NCBI GenBank assembly: GCA_902593075.1
Contig: CACJHA010000007.1
Span: forward strand, 1-50,170
Length of the DNA: 50,170 bases
Direction: 5' to 3'
From: an uncultured Bacteroidota bacterium
GTDB taxonomy: Bacteria; Bacteroidota; Bacteroidia; Flavobacteriales; Flavobacteriaceae
Below, in pieces: positions 8,326 to 15,258 of the stretch. A program made the translations under genes and the position numbers. Numbering within the stretch: the first letter of the stretch is position 1; each line of letters begins with the position of its first letter. The notes beneath the pieces were generated by a model that was not told where the DNA came from, ran no database searches, and saw only the letters and a list, made by a program, of their open reading frames with translations.

Positions 8326-9927
8326 ATGACTTTATCGACAAGTAAAGCTCTACTTACTGTTCTTATTTTACTTTTTCTTTCTTGTGAAAAAACAAGTCAA
8401 AGTCCTTTTAAAAATTCTGTAATATCTTCTGCACATCCTTTAGCTTCTAAAACTGGGATTGAAATTTATAAGAAAGGTGGAAATGCATTTGATGCTTCAG
8501 TTGCTGCTGCTTTCACTTTGTCAGTAGTAGAGCCAAGCATGAGTGGCCTCGGTGGTAGAATTCAAGTCATATATAAAACTTCAAATGGAAATATTGCAGG
8601 TATTGATGGCTCCACTGAGGTTCCTGGAAATTATGTAGATAAGAATGAGAAGTTTAAATACGGTTATCCTACTATTGGAATACCTGGAGTTGTAGCTGGT
8701 CTTCTTTCTTTGCATGAGGGAAAAGGGAACTTACCACTGGACGAGGTTATCGCACCTGCTATTAAATATGCAAATGAAGGATTTAGATTGCTCCCAGGGG
8801 AAGCAATTCGTCAACAAAGTGTGAAAGATAAGTTACTCGAATTTGAGGGAACACGTCACCATTTTATGACTAATGATTCTATAAGTTATAAAGCAGGAGA
8901 TTTATTTGTACAAAATGATTTGGCAAAAGTTTTAGAAGCTATTGCGAACAAAGGAAAGGCCGGTTTTTATGAAGGAGAAATTGCAAATAAAATAGTTAGC
9001 GATCTTCAATCTAACGGTTCCATATTGAGTTTAGAAGATTTGAAAAATTATAAAGCTCTAGAAAGTAAAATCTTAACAGGCAAATTCGCTGATAAAAATA
9101 TTCATAGTCTATTTCTACCATCATTTGGAGCTATAACTATTCAAATTCTTCAAATTCTAGATAATTTAAAACTTCCAGAAAATGAGAATGAATGGGCCTT
9201 ACAACACGGAAGAGTTACTGAAAAAGCATATCAATTTAGAGATTTACAAACTGATTCAATTAAATTAAAAGAAATCATTTCTTATGAAAAAGCGGAGCAG
9301 TTAGCAAATGAAATATTTTATAAACAAAAAGAAATATCATCAGTTGCTGATGAAATGCCTATTTCATGGACATCGATTGATGGTCATACAACTCATTTAA
9401 CGACCGCTGACAAATGGGGTAATGTGGTAGCATTAACTCAGACGATAGGACCAACTATGGGTTCAAAAGTTGCTTCCAAAGGATTGGGATTTTTGTATGC
9501 TGTAACGTTAGGAGGTTATCTTGGAAACTACAAACCCGGTGATCGCGCAAACTCTCATATTTCACCAACTTTAATAGAAAAAAACGGTAAGATTTTATTG
9601 GCTCTTGGTGCTGCTGGTGGCAGTCGTATTATTCCTGCTGTTACTCAAGTAACGGATCGTTATTTCCGTCAAAATCATTCTCTAGAAATTTCATTAAAAT
9701 TACCTCGTGTATATCCTTATAACGACAGTTTATGGGTTGAAAATCACACTGGTATTGAGAAATTAAATGCTTCATTTGCAGATAAAAAATTACCAATTAA
9801 ATATATTGATGAAATTGCCCGATTTGGTCGTGTTCATGCAATAGCATTAAGAGGTCAAAAGTGGATTGGATGTGCCGATCCTGACTGGGAAGGTACAACG
9901 GAATATTTTCCATCCAATGAAGAATAA
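8326..9927 (+). CDS. gamma-glutamyltranspeptidase-fold Ntn hydrolase, lipoprotein, atypical substrate site
   Basis: This is a member of the GGT / cephalosporin-acylase family. Proteins of this family cut themselves before a Thr that becomes the N-terminal nucleophile. That motif is present as G-H-T-T-H-L (Thr355 from the chosen start), with the downstream L-T-Q-T and the oxyanion segment G-A-A-G-G-S-R-I. The family opening G-G-N-A-F-D-A-S-V-A-A-A is also clear. I start at ATG 8326 (533 residues), not the in-frame TTG at 8281 that lies inside the terminator. This start gives a lipoprotein signal (L-F-L-S-C). The residues that hold the gamma-glutamyl group in E. coli GGT are absent: the I-D-F-R-E Arg becomes I-D-G-S-T, and the N-Q-M-D-D-F Asp region becomes A-V-T-L-G-G-Y. 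It is probably an amidase/acylase with another substrate, at the outer surface or in the periplasm. Confidence 0.85.
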   Translation: MTLSTSKALLTVLILLFLSCEKTSQSPFKNSVISSAHPLASKTGIEIYKKGGNAFDASVAAAFTLSVVEPSMSGLGGRIQVIYKTSNGNIAGIDGSTEVPGNYVDKNEKFKYGYPTIGIPGVVAGLLSLHEGKGNLPLDEVIAPAIKYANEGFRLLPGEAIRQQSVKDKLLEFEGTRHHFMTNDSISYKAGDLFVQNDLAKVLEAIANKGKAGFYEGEIANKIVSDLQSNGSILSLEDLKNYKALESKILTGKFADKNIHSLFLPSFGAITIQILQILDNLKLPENENEWALQHGRVTEKAYQFRDLQTDSIKLKEIISYEKAEQLANEIFYKQKEISSVADEMPISWTSIDGHTTHLTTADKWGNVVALTQTIGPTMGSKVASKGLGFLYAVTLGGYLGNYKPGDRANSHISPTLIEKNGKILLALGAAGGSRIIPAVTQVTDRYFRQNHSLEISLKLPRVYPYNDSLWVENHTGIEKLNASFADKKLPIKYIDEIARFGRVHAIALRGQKWIGCADPDWEGTTEYFPSNEE

Positions 9928-10675
9928 ATGCTCCTTTTTTTTAGTATTTTTTATTTTTTCTTTTGGATTTACTCAGGAAAAGGTAAAATTACTAATGATA
10001 GGAAACAGTTTTACGTTTTACTATAATTTACCGATGACGGTTGAACAATTTTCAAAATATAAAGGATTAAATTGGGAAGTTCATCAGTCTACTGCAGGAG
10101 GAGCTTCCTTTAAGCACCACTGGAATAGTGAAAAGGGATTAAATAGTGTCGATAAAATTAAAAACAATACATATACCCATTTAATCTTTCAGGAATACAG
10201 TAATTATCCACTTGTGGCAATAGATACGACGCAAAAATATTTAAACTTGATGCATAAAATTGCTAATCATAATTCTAGAAAATTTCTATATGCTACGTGG
10301 AGCTATCCAAATATTTTAAAAAATAATAATTTATCAACTCCTTCTTCAAAGATTATTGAAGACAAATTAGAAAATATTAAACCATCTTTAGATTTTAATA
10401 TTTTACCTGTAGGCAGAGCATTTGATTTATTTCAATTAAGATTTCCTAATCAAACTTTGTTTACTTCTGACAATAAACATCCAAATCCCATTGGAAGTTA
10501 TTTAGCAGCGTGTGTTATATTTAGCAAAATTAGTAATCAATCTTCGTTGGGATTTCCAAGAAGAGTTTTTGAAAAAAATAATAATGAAAAGGACATATAT
10601 TATTTTATTGTTGAAGAAAAAATGGCTAAAAAATGTCAATTAGTTGCTGATGAGATAGTATTTGATTCTAATTAG
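9917..10675 (+). CDS. SGNH/GDSL-type hydrolase, secreted
   Basis: This is a predicted exported esterase or acetylhydrolase. Block I is I-G-N-S-F-T, with the presumed catalytic Ser31. Block V is D-N-K-H-P-N (Asp185, His188), giving a Ser-His-Asp triad. Between them F-Q-E-Y-S takes the place of the usual G-x-N-D block, as in several Bacteroidota SGNH families. The ATG at 9917 is preferred because it gives a signal peptide (K-N-K-C-S-F-F-L-V-F-F...G-F-T-Q), whereas the frame's earlier ATG at 9866 would place 17 polar residues before it. It overlaps the end of the GGT-like gene by 11 bases, so the two are translationally linked. The stop codon lies in a short palindrome shared with the convergent gene. 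The substrate is unknown; removal of acyl groups from a sugar or peptide is plausible. Confidence 0.8.
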   Translation: MKNKCSFFLVFFIFSFGFTQEKVKLLMIGNSFTFYYNLPMTVEQFSKYKGLNWEVHQSTAGGASFKHHWNSEKGLNSVDKIKNNTYTHLIFQEYSNYPLVAIDTTQKYLNLMHKIANHNSRKFLYATWSYPNILKNNNLSTPSSKIIEDKLENIKPSLDFNILPVGRAFDLFQLRFPNQTLFTSDNKHPNPIGSYLAACVIFSKISNQSSLGFPRRVFEKNNNEKDIYYFIVEEKMAKKCQLVADEIVFDSN

Positions 10676-10677
10676 AA
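10666..10677. repeat. 12-base palindrome carrying both stop codons of a convergent pair
   Basis: TTCTAATTAGAA is a perfect palindrome. Read on the plus strand it contains the last codons and TAG of the SGNH gene. Read on the minus strand it contains those of the FGase-like gene, so both proteins end in Ser-Asn. It may act as a weak bidirectional hairpin but has no long T-run. Confidence 0.5.
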
Positions 10678-11630
10678 GGAAAAATGTCTGAATAATGGAA
10701 CTTCATGTAATCAATTAAAATCTTTGCAAATACTTTTGAAAATCTTTTTCTGTCTTCACTATCTTGACGAAGACCATTTCTGTTTAGTTCAAGTTGGATT
10801 GCATCAACACCATTTTGGTATTTTGATCCATAATTTTTAGTATTTGTTCCTCCTGAAAAAAATGGTTCACCAGATTTAGGGGCACGGTCTGTAGAAGACG
10901 GAACAGTTGGAAATCCATTTTTTGACAAAAGACTCCCAAGAGCATTATCTCCAAAAAGTAAGTCACCTAATTTTTTATTTTCTGGGTGGTTTTCAATTAG
11001 ACTATTGATAGAGGTTTCATTATGTTGTATGAAAGTTTCATCACTAGATAATTCTCTTAATTTTTGACTTGTAATCAGATATCCTAATTCTATACGTTGA
11101 ATAGGGTGCCCGTGCCCGTGAATATCTATTAAAAGACCTCGATTATAATTATTTATAATCTCTTGACGGAAAGTAAAGATTTGATCGTGAAATAATTGCC
11201 ATAATTCATTTGAAGTGTCGTCCTCACAATGTGACGTTTGTAATGAACGATTAAGGTCTATCTTAATTCGGTGAATTTTTGCGTATACTATAAATGGTTG
11301 ATACCCCATATTATTTAATTCATTTTCAATTTGAAAAGCTATATCTAAGGTATAAAGGTCTTTTGTAATTACAGAACCCTGACAATCTCTATTTTCTATC
11401 CATTTTGGTTTTAAATCTCCTCCGTGGGGAGCTACTATAATTAAAGGAATATTTCCTTTTCTAAATTCAACAAAATCACTCCATTGATTAATTTTTTTAT
11501 CATCACTTTGTTCGCAACTAATTAGGATGCTAAGCAACGTAAATAAGATGACAAAATATTTTAGAGTATTATAATTTTTGAGATTATTTGATTTCAAGGT
11601 TTGATAAATTTCTGTTACTAGATTTTTCAA
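10668..11630 (-). CDS. N-formylglutamate-amidohydrolase-like lipoprotein
   Basis: This belongs to the N-formylglutamate amidohydrolase (FGase/HutG) superfamily of zinc amidases, which are related to carboxypeptidase-like and aspartoacylase folds. Supporting motifs in order are A-P-H-G-G (68-71), K-I-H-R-I-K-I-D-L-N-R (118-128), L-I-D-I-H-G-H-G-H (about 167-175) and I-Q-L-E-L-N-R near 280. Residues 24-39 form a lipoprotein signal ending L-I-S-C with Cys39, after a rather long (about 23-residue) N-region; no later Met is available. The protein is exported, whereas true HutG is cytosolic, and no hut genes are nearby, so histidine breakdown is unlikely. Amide-bond cleavage of a peptide, a formylated amino acid or a wall fragment fits better. 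It converges on the SGNH gene with an 8-base overlap. Confidence 0.75.
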   Translation of the reverse strand: MKNLVTEIYQTLKSNNLKNYNTLKYFVILFTLLSILISCEQSDDKKINQWSDFVEFRKGNIPLIIVAPHGGDLKPKWIENRDCQGSVITKDLYTLDIAFQIENELNNMGYQPFIVYAKIHRIKIDLNRSLQTSHCEDDTSNELWQLFHDQIFTFRQEIINNYNRGLLIDIHGHGHPIQRIELGYLITSQKLRELSSDETFIQHNETSINSLIENHPENKKLGDLLFGDNALGSLLSKNGFPTVPSSTDRAPKSGEPFFSGGTNTKNYGSKYQNGVDAIQLELNRNGLRQDSEDRKRFSKVFAKILIDYMKFHYSDIFPSN

Positions 11631-11695
11631 TTATAAATATATTAAACTTGATAAATATTATTTCGAGATTGTAATTGATTTGATTTAATTGTACA

Positions 11696-11740
11696 ATAAT
11701 CTGTATAAAGATTATAAATAGCTGAAATACAGCTATTTGT
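11696..11740. promoter_or_regulatory. two adjacent dyad symmetries in a divergent promoter region
   Basis: In the 151-base divergent gap between the FGase-like gene and the metalloprotease-like gene there are two back-to-back inverted repeats. The first is 11696-11702 (ATAATCT) with 11709-11715 (AGATTAT). The second is 11716-11724 (AAATAGCTG) with 11730-11738 (CAGCTATTT). The second ends 43 bases before the ATG at 11782. Neither is followed by a convincing T-run, so operators or a structured 5' leader are more likely than terminators. The function is inferred. Confidence 0.4.
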
Positions 11741-11781
11741 ATTATATAGTTTAAATAATTTTTGTTACATTAGGTATTGTT

Positions 11782-13164
11782 ATGAAAAAAATACTATCAT
11801 TTGTATTCTTAATGTTTCTATTTTTTTGTTCAAAATCTGATTCTAGCGATGTCATTTCTTCTGAAGAAAATAATTCAAATCTACCCGAAACATTTGGTAA
11901 TTGGAGCCCAGATTTTACCAACCAGACCACAAATTTCAATCAAACAAGAACAGGTTCTAAAGGTACTAATGAAACAAGGGAAATTACTGTTACTGGTTCT
12001 GATGAAGTTTTGTTATCTATTGAATCAAAATTGCTAACGGATATTAATGAAGATGGTGACAATTTTGATATAACAAGCCAAACAATTACAACTTTTACAG
12101 CAAGTGAGGGATTAGGTAGTTTCATTTCATCTGGAACTACTTTGATAAAATCTGATATAAATATTGAATTAAAAAACGCTGGTCAAGTTGATGTAGATAT
12201 TACTTCGATTTCAACTGGGGAGGTATTAATTAATGCTAATCCTTCTGATGGTTATAGGTTTCTCGGTTGGGATGGCATCTCTATATCAACACCAACTTCT
12301 GTAAATCCTTTATCAATGGACATTGAATCTGATAATAATATTAAGGCAAATTTTTTAAATATAAATGACCCTGATTATAGTGGGATTGGGTTTTATGCAG
12401 ATCCAATTTATAGTCAAATAGATCCTAATAATCTCTATAGTTATTTAGATGTTTTTATTTTAGATGCAAAACGATATGGAGTTGATCTTAGTTATGTACA
12501 TGAAGGTTGTGCTAATATGATTTTAGATCCAAATTTTACAGGTGCTGCTGGAGCTTCATTTGGTGGATGTATAGATAATCAAGTTAGAATTAAAATAAAT
12601 AAAACTTATTGGGAGGAGCAATTTCAAATACTTATGTCTAGACCATATGCTAATCCATTATATTCTGATACTACTATCTACGGTTTTCATTTAATTTGGC
12701 ATGAATTAGGTCACGATATTTTAAATATAGATCATACCTGTAATGAAACTCCAAATTTTTTAAATCATTTTGCAGGTTGTGGACAAGATTCTGGAGTAAA
12801 CCTTCAATATACTTCTGATATGCTTTGGTTCACAGACGATAGTAAACCTGATACAAGTCAACAAAATAGAGGATTTCATACAGCAGTGAGTAATTATTAT
12901 AGAAAAGTAAATCAGGTCATAACAAATCAATCTAGTACAGGATGTGATTGTCCACTTCCTGAGACATGCATAAGAACTTTTTGTAGCAGTGGATGGTCTC
13001 GAACTCAAAATTGGGGATCCGAAACCTACACAACTAATTGGTGTCAAACTCTAGATCGAATAAACGTAAATTATTCAGAGGAATATGTAGGAAGTTGTCC
13101 TGGTAAAAATTTAGTCTTTTACACTAATAATAATGAGTTGATATGCGAAGGGGTTCCTTTATAG
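11782..13164 (+). CDS. lipoprotein with InlB-type repeat and metzincin-like HExxH domain
   Basis: Residues 1-16 are a lipoprotein signal (F-L-F-F-C, Cys16) followed by a Ser/Glu-rich linker. Residues 40-120 contain a Thr/Asn-rich segment (F-T-N-Q-T-T-N-F-N-Q-T-R-T-G) that I do not recognise. Residues 125-192 look like a divergent InlB B-repeat (N-P-S-D-G-Y-R-F-L-G-W-D-G, ending I-K-A-N-F). The catalytic-type segment is W-H-E-L-G-H-D-I-L-N-I-D-H (His307, Glu308, His311, His318). Asp-Met-Leu-Trp follows at about 346-349 and could be the metzincin Met-turn. The spacing to the third His is one residue longer than the classic HExxHxxGxxH. The C-terminus has a Cys-rich stretch (C-D-C-P-L-P-E-T-C...C-S-S-G-W), suggesting disulfides outside the cytoplasm. 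The predicted protein is a surface peptidase; no substrate can be assigned. Confidence 0.75.
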   Translation: MKKILSFVFLMFLFFCSKSDSSDVISSEENNSNLPETFGNWSPDFTNQTTNFNQTRTGSKGTNETREITVTGSDEVLLSIESKLLTDINEDGDNFDITSQTITTFTASEGLGSFISSGTTLIKSDINIELKNAGQVDVDITSISTGEVLINANPSDGYRFLGWDGISISTPTSVNPLSMDIESDNNIKANFLNINDPDYSGIGFYADPIYSQIDPNNLYSYLDVFILDAKRYGVDLSYVHEGCANMILDPNFTGAAGASFGGCIDNQVRIKINKTYWEEQFQILMSRPYANPLYSDTTIYGFHLIWHELGHDILNIDHTCNETPNFLNHFAGCGQDSGVNLQYTSDMLWFTDDSKPDTSQQNRGFHTAVSNYYRKVNQVITNQSSTGCDCPLPETCIRTFCSSGWSRTQNWGSETYTTNWCQTLDRINVNYSEEYVGSCPGKNLVFYTNNNELICEGVPL

Positions 13165-13166
13165 CT

Positions 13167-13203
13167 AAAAAACCCTAATACGTTTATAATAAACACATTA
13201 GGG
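13167..13203 (-). terminator. terminator of tRNA-Ser (possibly bidirectional)
   Basis: Arms CCCTAAT (13173-13179) and ATTAGGG (13197-13203) pair, with an inner GTTTA/TAAAC stem. Read on the minus strand, the hairpin begins 11 bases after the tRNA 3' end and is followed by six T (plus-strand A-run 13167-13172), so it fits a terminator for the tRNA transcript. On the plus strand it lies just after the metalloprotease stop but is followed only by GAATTT, so it is weaker in that direction. Confidence 0.75.
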
Positions 13204-13213
13204 AATTTAAACG

Positions 13214-13298
13214 CGGAGAAAGAGGGATTCGAACCCCCGGAGGTGTGACCCTCAACAGTTTTCAAGACTGCCGCATTCGACCACTCTGCCATTTCTCC
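13214..13298 (-). tRNA. tRNA-Ser(UGA)
   Basis: The reverse complement folds as a class II tRNA of 85 bases. The acceptor arm is GGAGAAA / TTTCTCC with discriminator G. The anticodon stem GCAGT / ACTGT closes the loop CTTGAAA, with anticodon TGA (plus strand 13262-13264), which reads UCA serine codons. The long variable arm is typical of tRNA-Ser, and the T-arm contains GGTTCGAATCC. The CCA end is not encoded. It is a single gene with no other tRNA nearby. Confidence 0.97.
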
Positions 13299-13308
13299 AT
13301 AGATTTTG

Positions 13309-13316
13309 CAAATATA
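13309..13316 (-). promoter_or_regulatory. -7 element of the tRNA-Ser promoter (TATATTTG)
   Basis: On the minus strand TATATTTG matches the Bacteroidota -7 consensus TAnnTTTG and sits 10 bases upstream of the mature tRNA 5' end, the right place for a short tRNA leader. No clear TTG -33 element is present at the usual spacing, so the call rests on the -7 box and its position. Confidence 0.45.
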
Positions 13317-13348
13317 GTATGCTTAATTAAAGTTTAAAACTTTTTTGT

Positions 13349-14128
13349 ATGTTATCCATAAATTTGAAATTAATTTTGGATAATATTTATTTATATATCA
13401 TCATTTTTATATCGGGTTTAATAGCAGGGGTTATAAATACTCTTGCTGGAGGTGGTTCTCTCTTAACCTTACCAATTCTTATATTCTCTGGTTTACCACC
13501 TAATATTGCTAATGGTACAAATAGAGTGGGTCTTTTAATACAATCAATTTTTGGAACTGCAGGGTATCATTCAAAAGGAATATCCTCCTATCCCTTCAGT
13601 ATATATTTAGGTTTGTCTTCTTTAGTAGGTGCATTAATAGGTGCTCAAATAGCAATAGATATTAATCCATATTTATTTAACAAGATTTTATCTGTAGTAA
13701 TGGTGACAATGGTTTTAATCATGCTGATAAGAAAAAAATCATTTAAAGATAATTTACCTGAAAGAACATCTGGGAAATATTTATTTTTAAGCCTAGTGGC
13801 ATTTTTCTTCATAGGAGTATATGGAGGTTTTATTAATGCCGGGATAGGTTTTATTATCATGTTTTTTTTAAATCAAGTAAATAGATTACCCCTTGTTAAA
13901 ACAAACGCAACCAAAGTATTACTTGTTTTAATATATAGCTCAGGCGCACTCTTCCTTTTTGCTTTTAATAATGCGGTCGATTGGAAATTAGGATTCATTC
14001 TAGCTTTAGGAAGTTCAATAGGGGCTTGGTGGTCAAGCAGATGGTCAGTTGAAAAGGGAGAGGGGGTAATTAAACAGATTCTTGTTATAGTTGTTAGTGT
14101 AATGGCTGTAAAATTGTGGTTTTTTTAA
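13349..14128 (+). CDS. TSUP (TauE/SafE) family membrane permease
   Basis: This is a multi-pass inner-membrane protein of about 260 residues with the family's duplicated hydrophobic layout. The N-terminal signature is G-L-I-A-G-V-I-N-T-L-A-G-G-G-S-L-L-T-L-P, with N-G-T-N-R nearby. The second-half counterpart is G-V-Y-G-G-F-I-N-A-G-I-G, with L-V-K-T-N-A-T-K following. TSUP proteins export or import small organosulfur or organic anions such as sulfite, sulfoacetate or 2-oxo acids. Nothing here fixes the substrate. Its stop overlaps the stop of the convergent ribBA gene by three bases. It stands alone, next to tRNA-Ser. Confidence 0.88.
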   Translation: MLSINLKLILDNIYLYIIIFISGLIAGVINTLAGGGSLLTLPILIFSGLPPNIANGTNRVGLLIQSIFGTAGYHSKGISSYPFSIYLGLSSLVGALIGAQIAIDINPYLFNKILSVVMVTMVLIMLIRKKSFKDNLPERTSGKYLFLSLVAFFFIGVYGGFINAGIGFIIMFFLNQVNRLPLVKTNATKVLLVLIYSSGALFLFAFNNAVDWKLGFILALGSSIGAWWSSRWSVEKGEGVIKQILVIVVSVMAVKLWFF

Positions 14129-15258
14129 AACTTGACGTAGTCGACAATTTCAAGTCCATATCCAGTAATTCCTACTCTTGGTTTTTGTTTTGTATTGGTT
14201 ATAACTCTTAATTTTCTTATTGATAAATCATGTAAAATTTGTGCCCCAATACCAAAGTCCCTTGAATCCATTTTGAGCCTTGGTATCTTATCTTTTTTGC
14301 TTTTAAATTTTTTTATTTTCTTTAATCTGGCCAGTAAATTTTCAGATTTTGCAGGCTGGTTGATAAAAATAACAGCTCCTTTACCTTCTTTATTTATTAA
14401 TGAAAAGACTTTATCGATTTCTTCCTCCTTTGTTCCCATTAATAAACTTAATAGATCATTTCTGCTTTGTGAAGAGTTTATTCTTACTAAAGTAGATTCA
14501 TTTTTAGACATTGTACCTTTTGTTAACGCTAAATGAACTTGATCATTTGTGGTTTGTTGATATGCTCTAAGTCTGAACTCACCAAATCGAGTATTTAAAA
14601 AAGTATCTTCACGTTTAATTATCAAGCTATCATGTTCCATTCTATAGGCTACAAGATCTTCAATAGAAACTATTTTTAATCCAAACTTGTTTGATACTTT
14701 ATATAACTCTGGAAGTCTTGCCATTGAACCATCTTCATTCATTATTTCAACTATAACTCCTGCGGGTTTTAATCCGGCTAATCTAGCAAAATCTATTGCG
14801 GCTTCAGTATGACCTGTTCTTCTCAAAACACCACCCTCTTTACCTATAAGAGGGAATATGTGACCTGGTTTTGAAAAGTCATTAGACTTTGTTTTTTGAT
14901 CTACTAGAGCTTTTATTGTTAATGCTCTGTCGTTAGCAGAAATACCTGTTGTAACACCATTTCCTTTAAGATCAACAGAAATTGTAAAAGCTGTCCCCAT
15001 AGGGTCTGCGCTATTTGAAACCATACGGTCTAATTTAATTTCTTTACACCTTTTTTCAGACAAGGGAACGCAAATTAAGCCTCGACCTTCTTTAGCCATA
15101 AAGTTTATTATTTTAGGAGTAATTTTTTCAGCCGCGGCAAGAAAGTCTCCTTCATTTTCCCTATTTTCATCATCAACGACAATAATAACCTCACCTTTCC
15201 CGACTGATTCAATGGCATCTTCAATGTTATCGAGCTTTATTTTTTCTTTTTTACTCAT
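14125..15258 (-). CDS. ribB: 3,4-dihydroxy-2-butanone-4-phosphate synthase with degenerate GTP cyclohydrolase II domain
   Basis: The N-terminal ~205 residues are a complete DHBP synthase, which turns ribulose 5-phosphate into the four-carbon precursor of riboflavin. Key segments are D-D-E-N-R-E-N-E-G-D, G-I-S-A-N-D-R and R-x-G-H-T-E-A, all intact. The C-terminal ~170 residues align with GTP cyclohydrolase II (F-G-E-F-R, R-D-F-G-I-G-A-Q-I-L-H-D-L), but the three zinc-binding Cys and the R-Q-E-G-R-G-I-G-L segment are missing (L-V-R-I-N-S-S-Q-S-R-N-D and F-I-N-Q-P-A in their place). The second domain is therefore probably not a cyclohydrolase, a state I recall from other Flavobacteriia, which carry a separate ribA. 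It is the last gene of the ftsK-lolA-lptF/G-ribB operon and overlaps its upstream neighbour by four bases (ATGA). Confidence 0.93.
   Translation of the reverse strand: MSKKEKIKLDNIEDAIESVGKGEVIIVVDDENRENEGDFLAAAEKITPKIINFMAKEGRGLICVPLSEKRCKEIKLDRMVSNSADPMGTAFTISVDLKGNGVTTGISANDRALTIKALVDQKTKSNDFSKPGHIFPLIGKEGGVLRRTGHTEAAIDFARLAGLKPAGVIVEIMNEDGSMARLPELYKVSNKFGLKIVSIEDLVAYRMEHDSLIIKREDTFLNTRFGEFRLRAYQQTTNDQVHLALTKGTMSKNESTLVRINSSQSRNDLLSLLMGTKEEEIDKVFSLINKEGKGAVIFINQPAKSENLLARLKKIKKFKSKKDKIPRLKMDSRDFGIGAQILHDLSIRKLRVITNTKQKPRVGITGYGLEIVDYVKF

Noticed and set aside
10668-11630. Histidine-degradation HutG
   Set aside because: The protein is an exported lipoprotein and no hutH, hutU or hutI is nearby.
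14125-14646. GTP cyclohydrolase II activity of the RibBA-type protein
   Set aside because: The zinc-binding Cys and catalytic Arg segment are absent, so only the DHBP synthase half is called functional.
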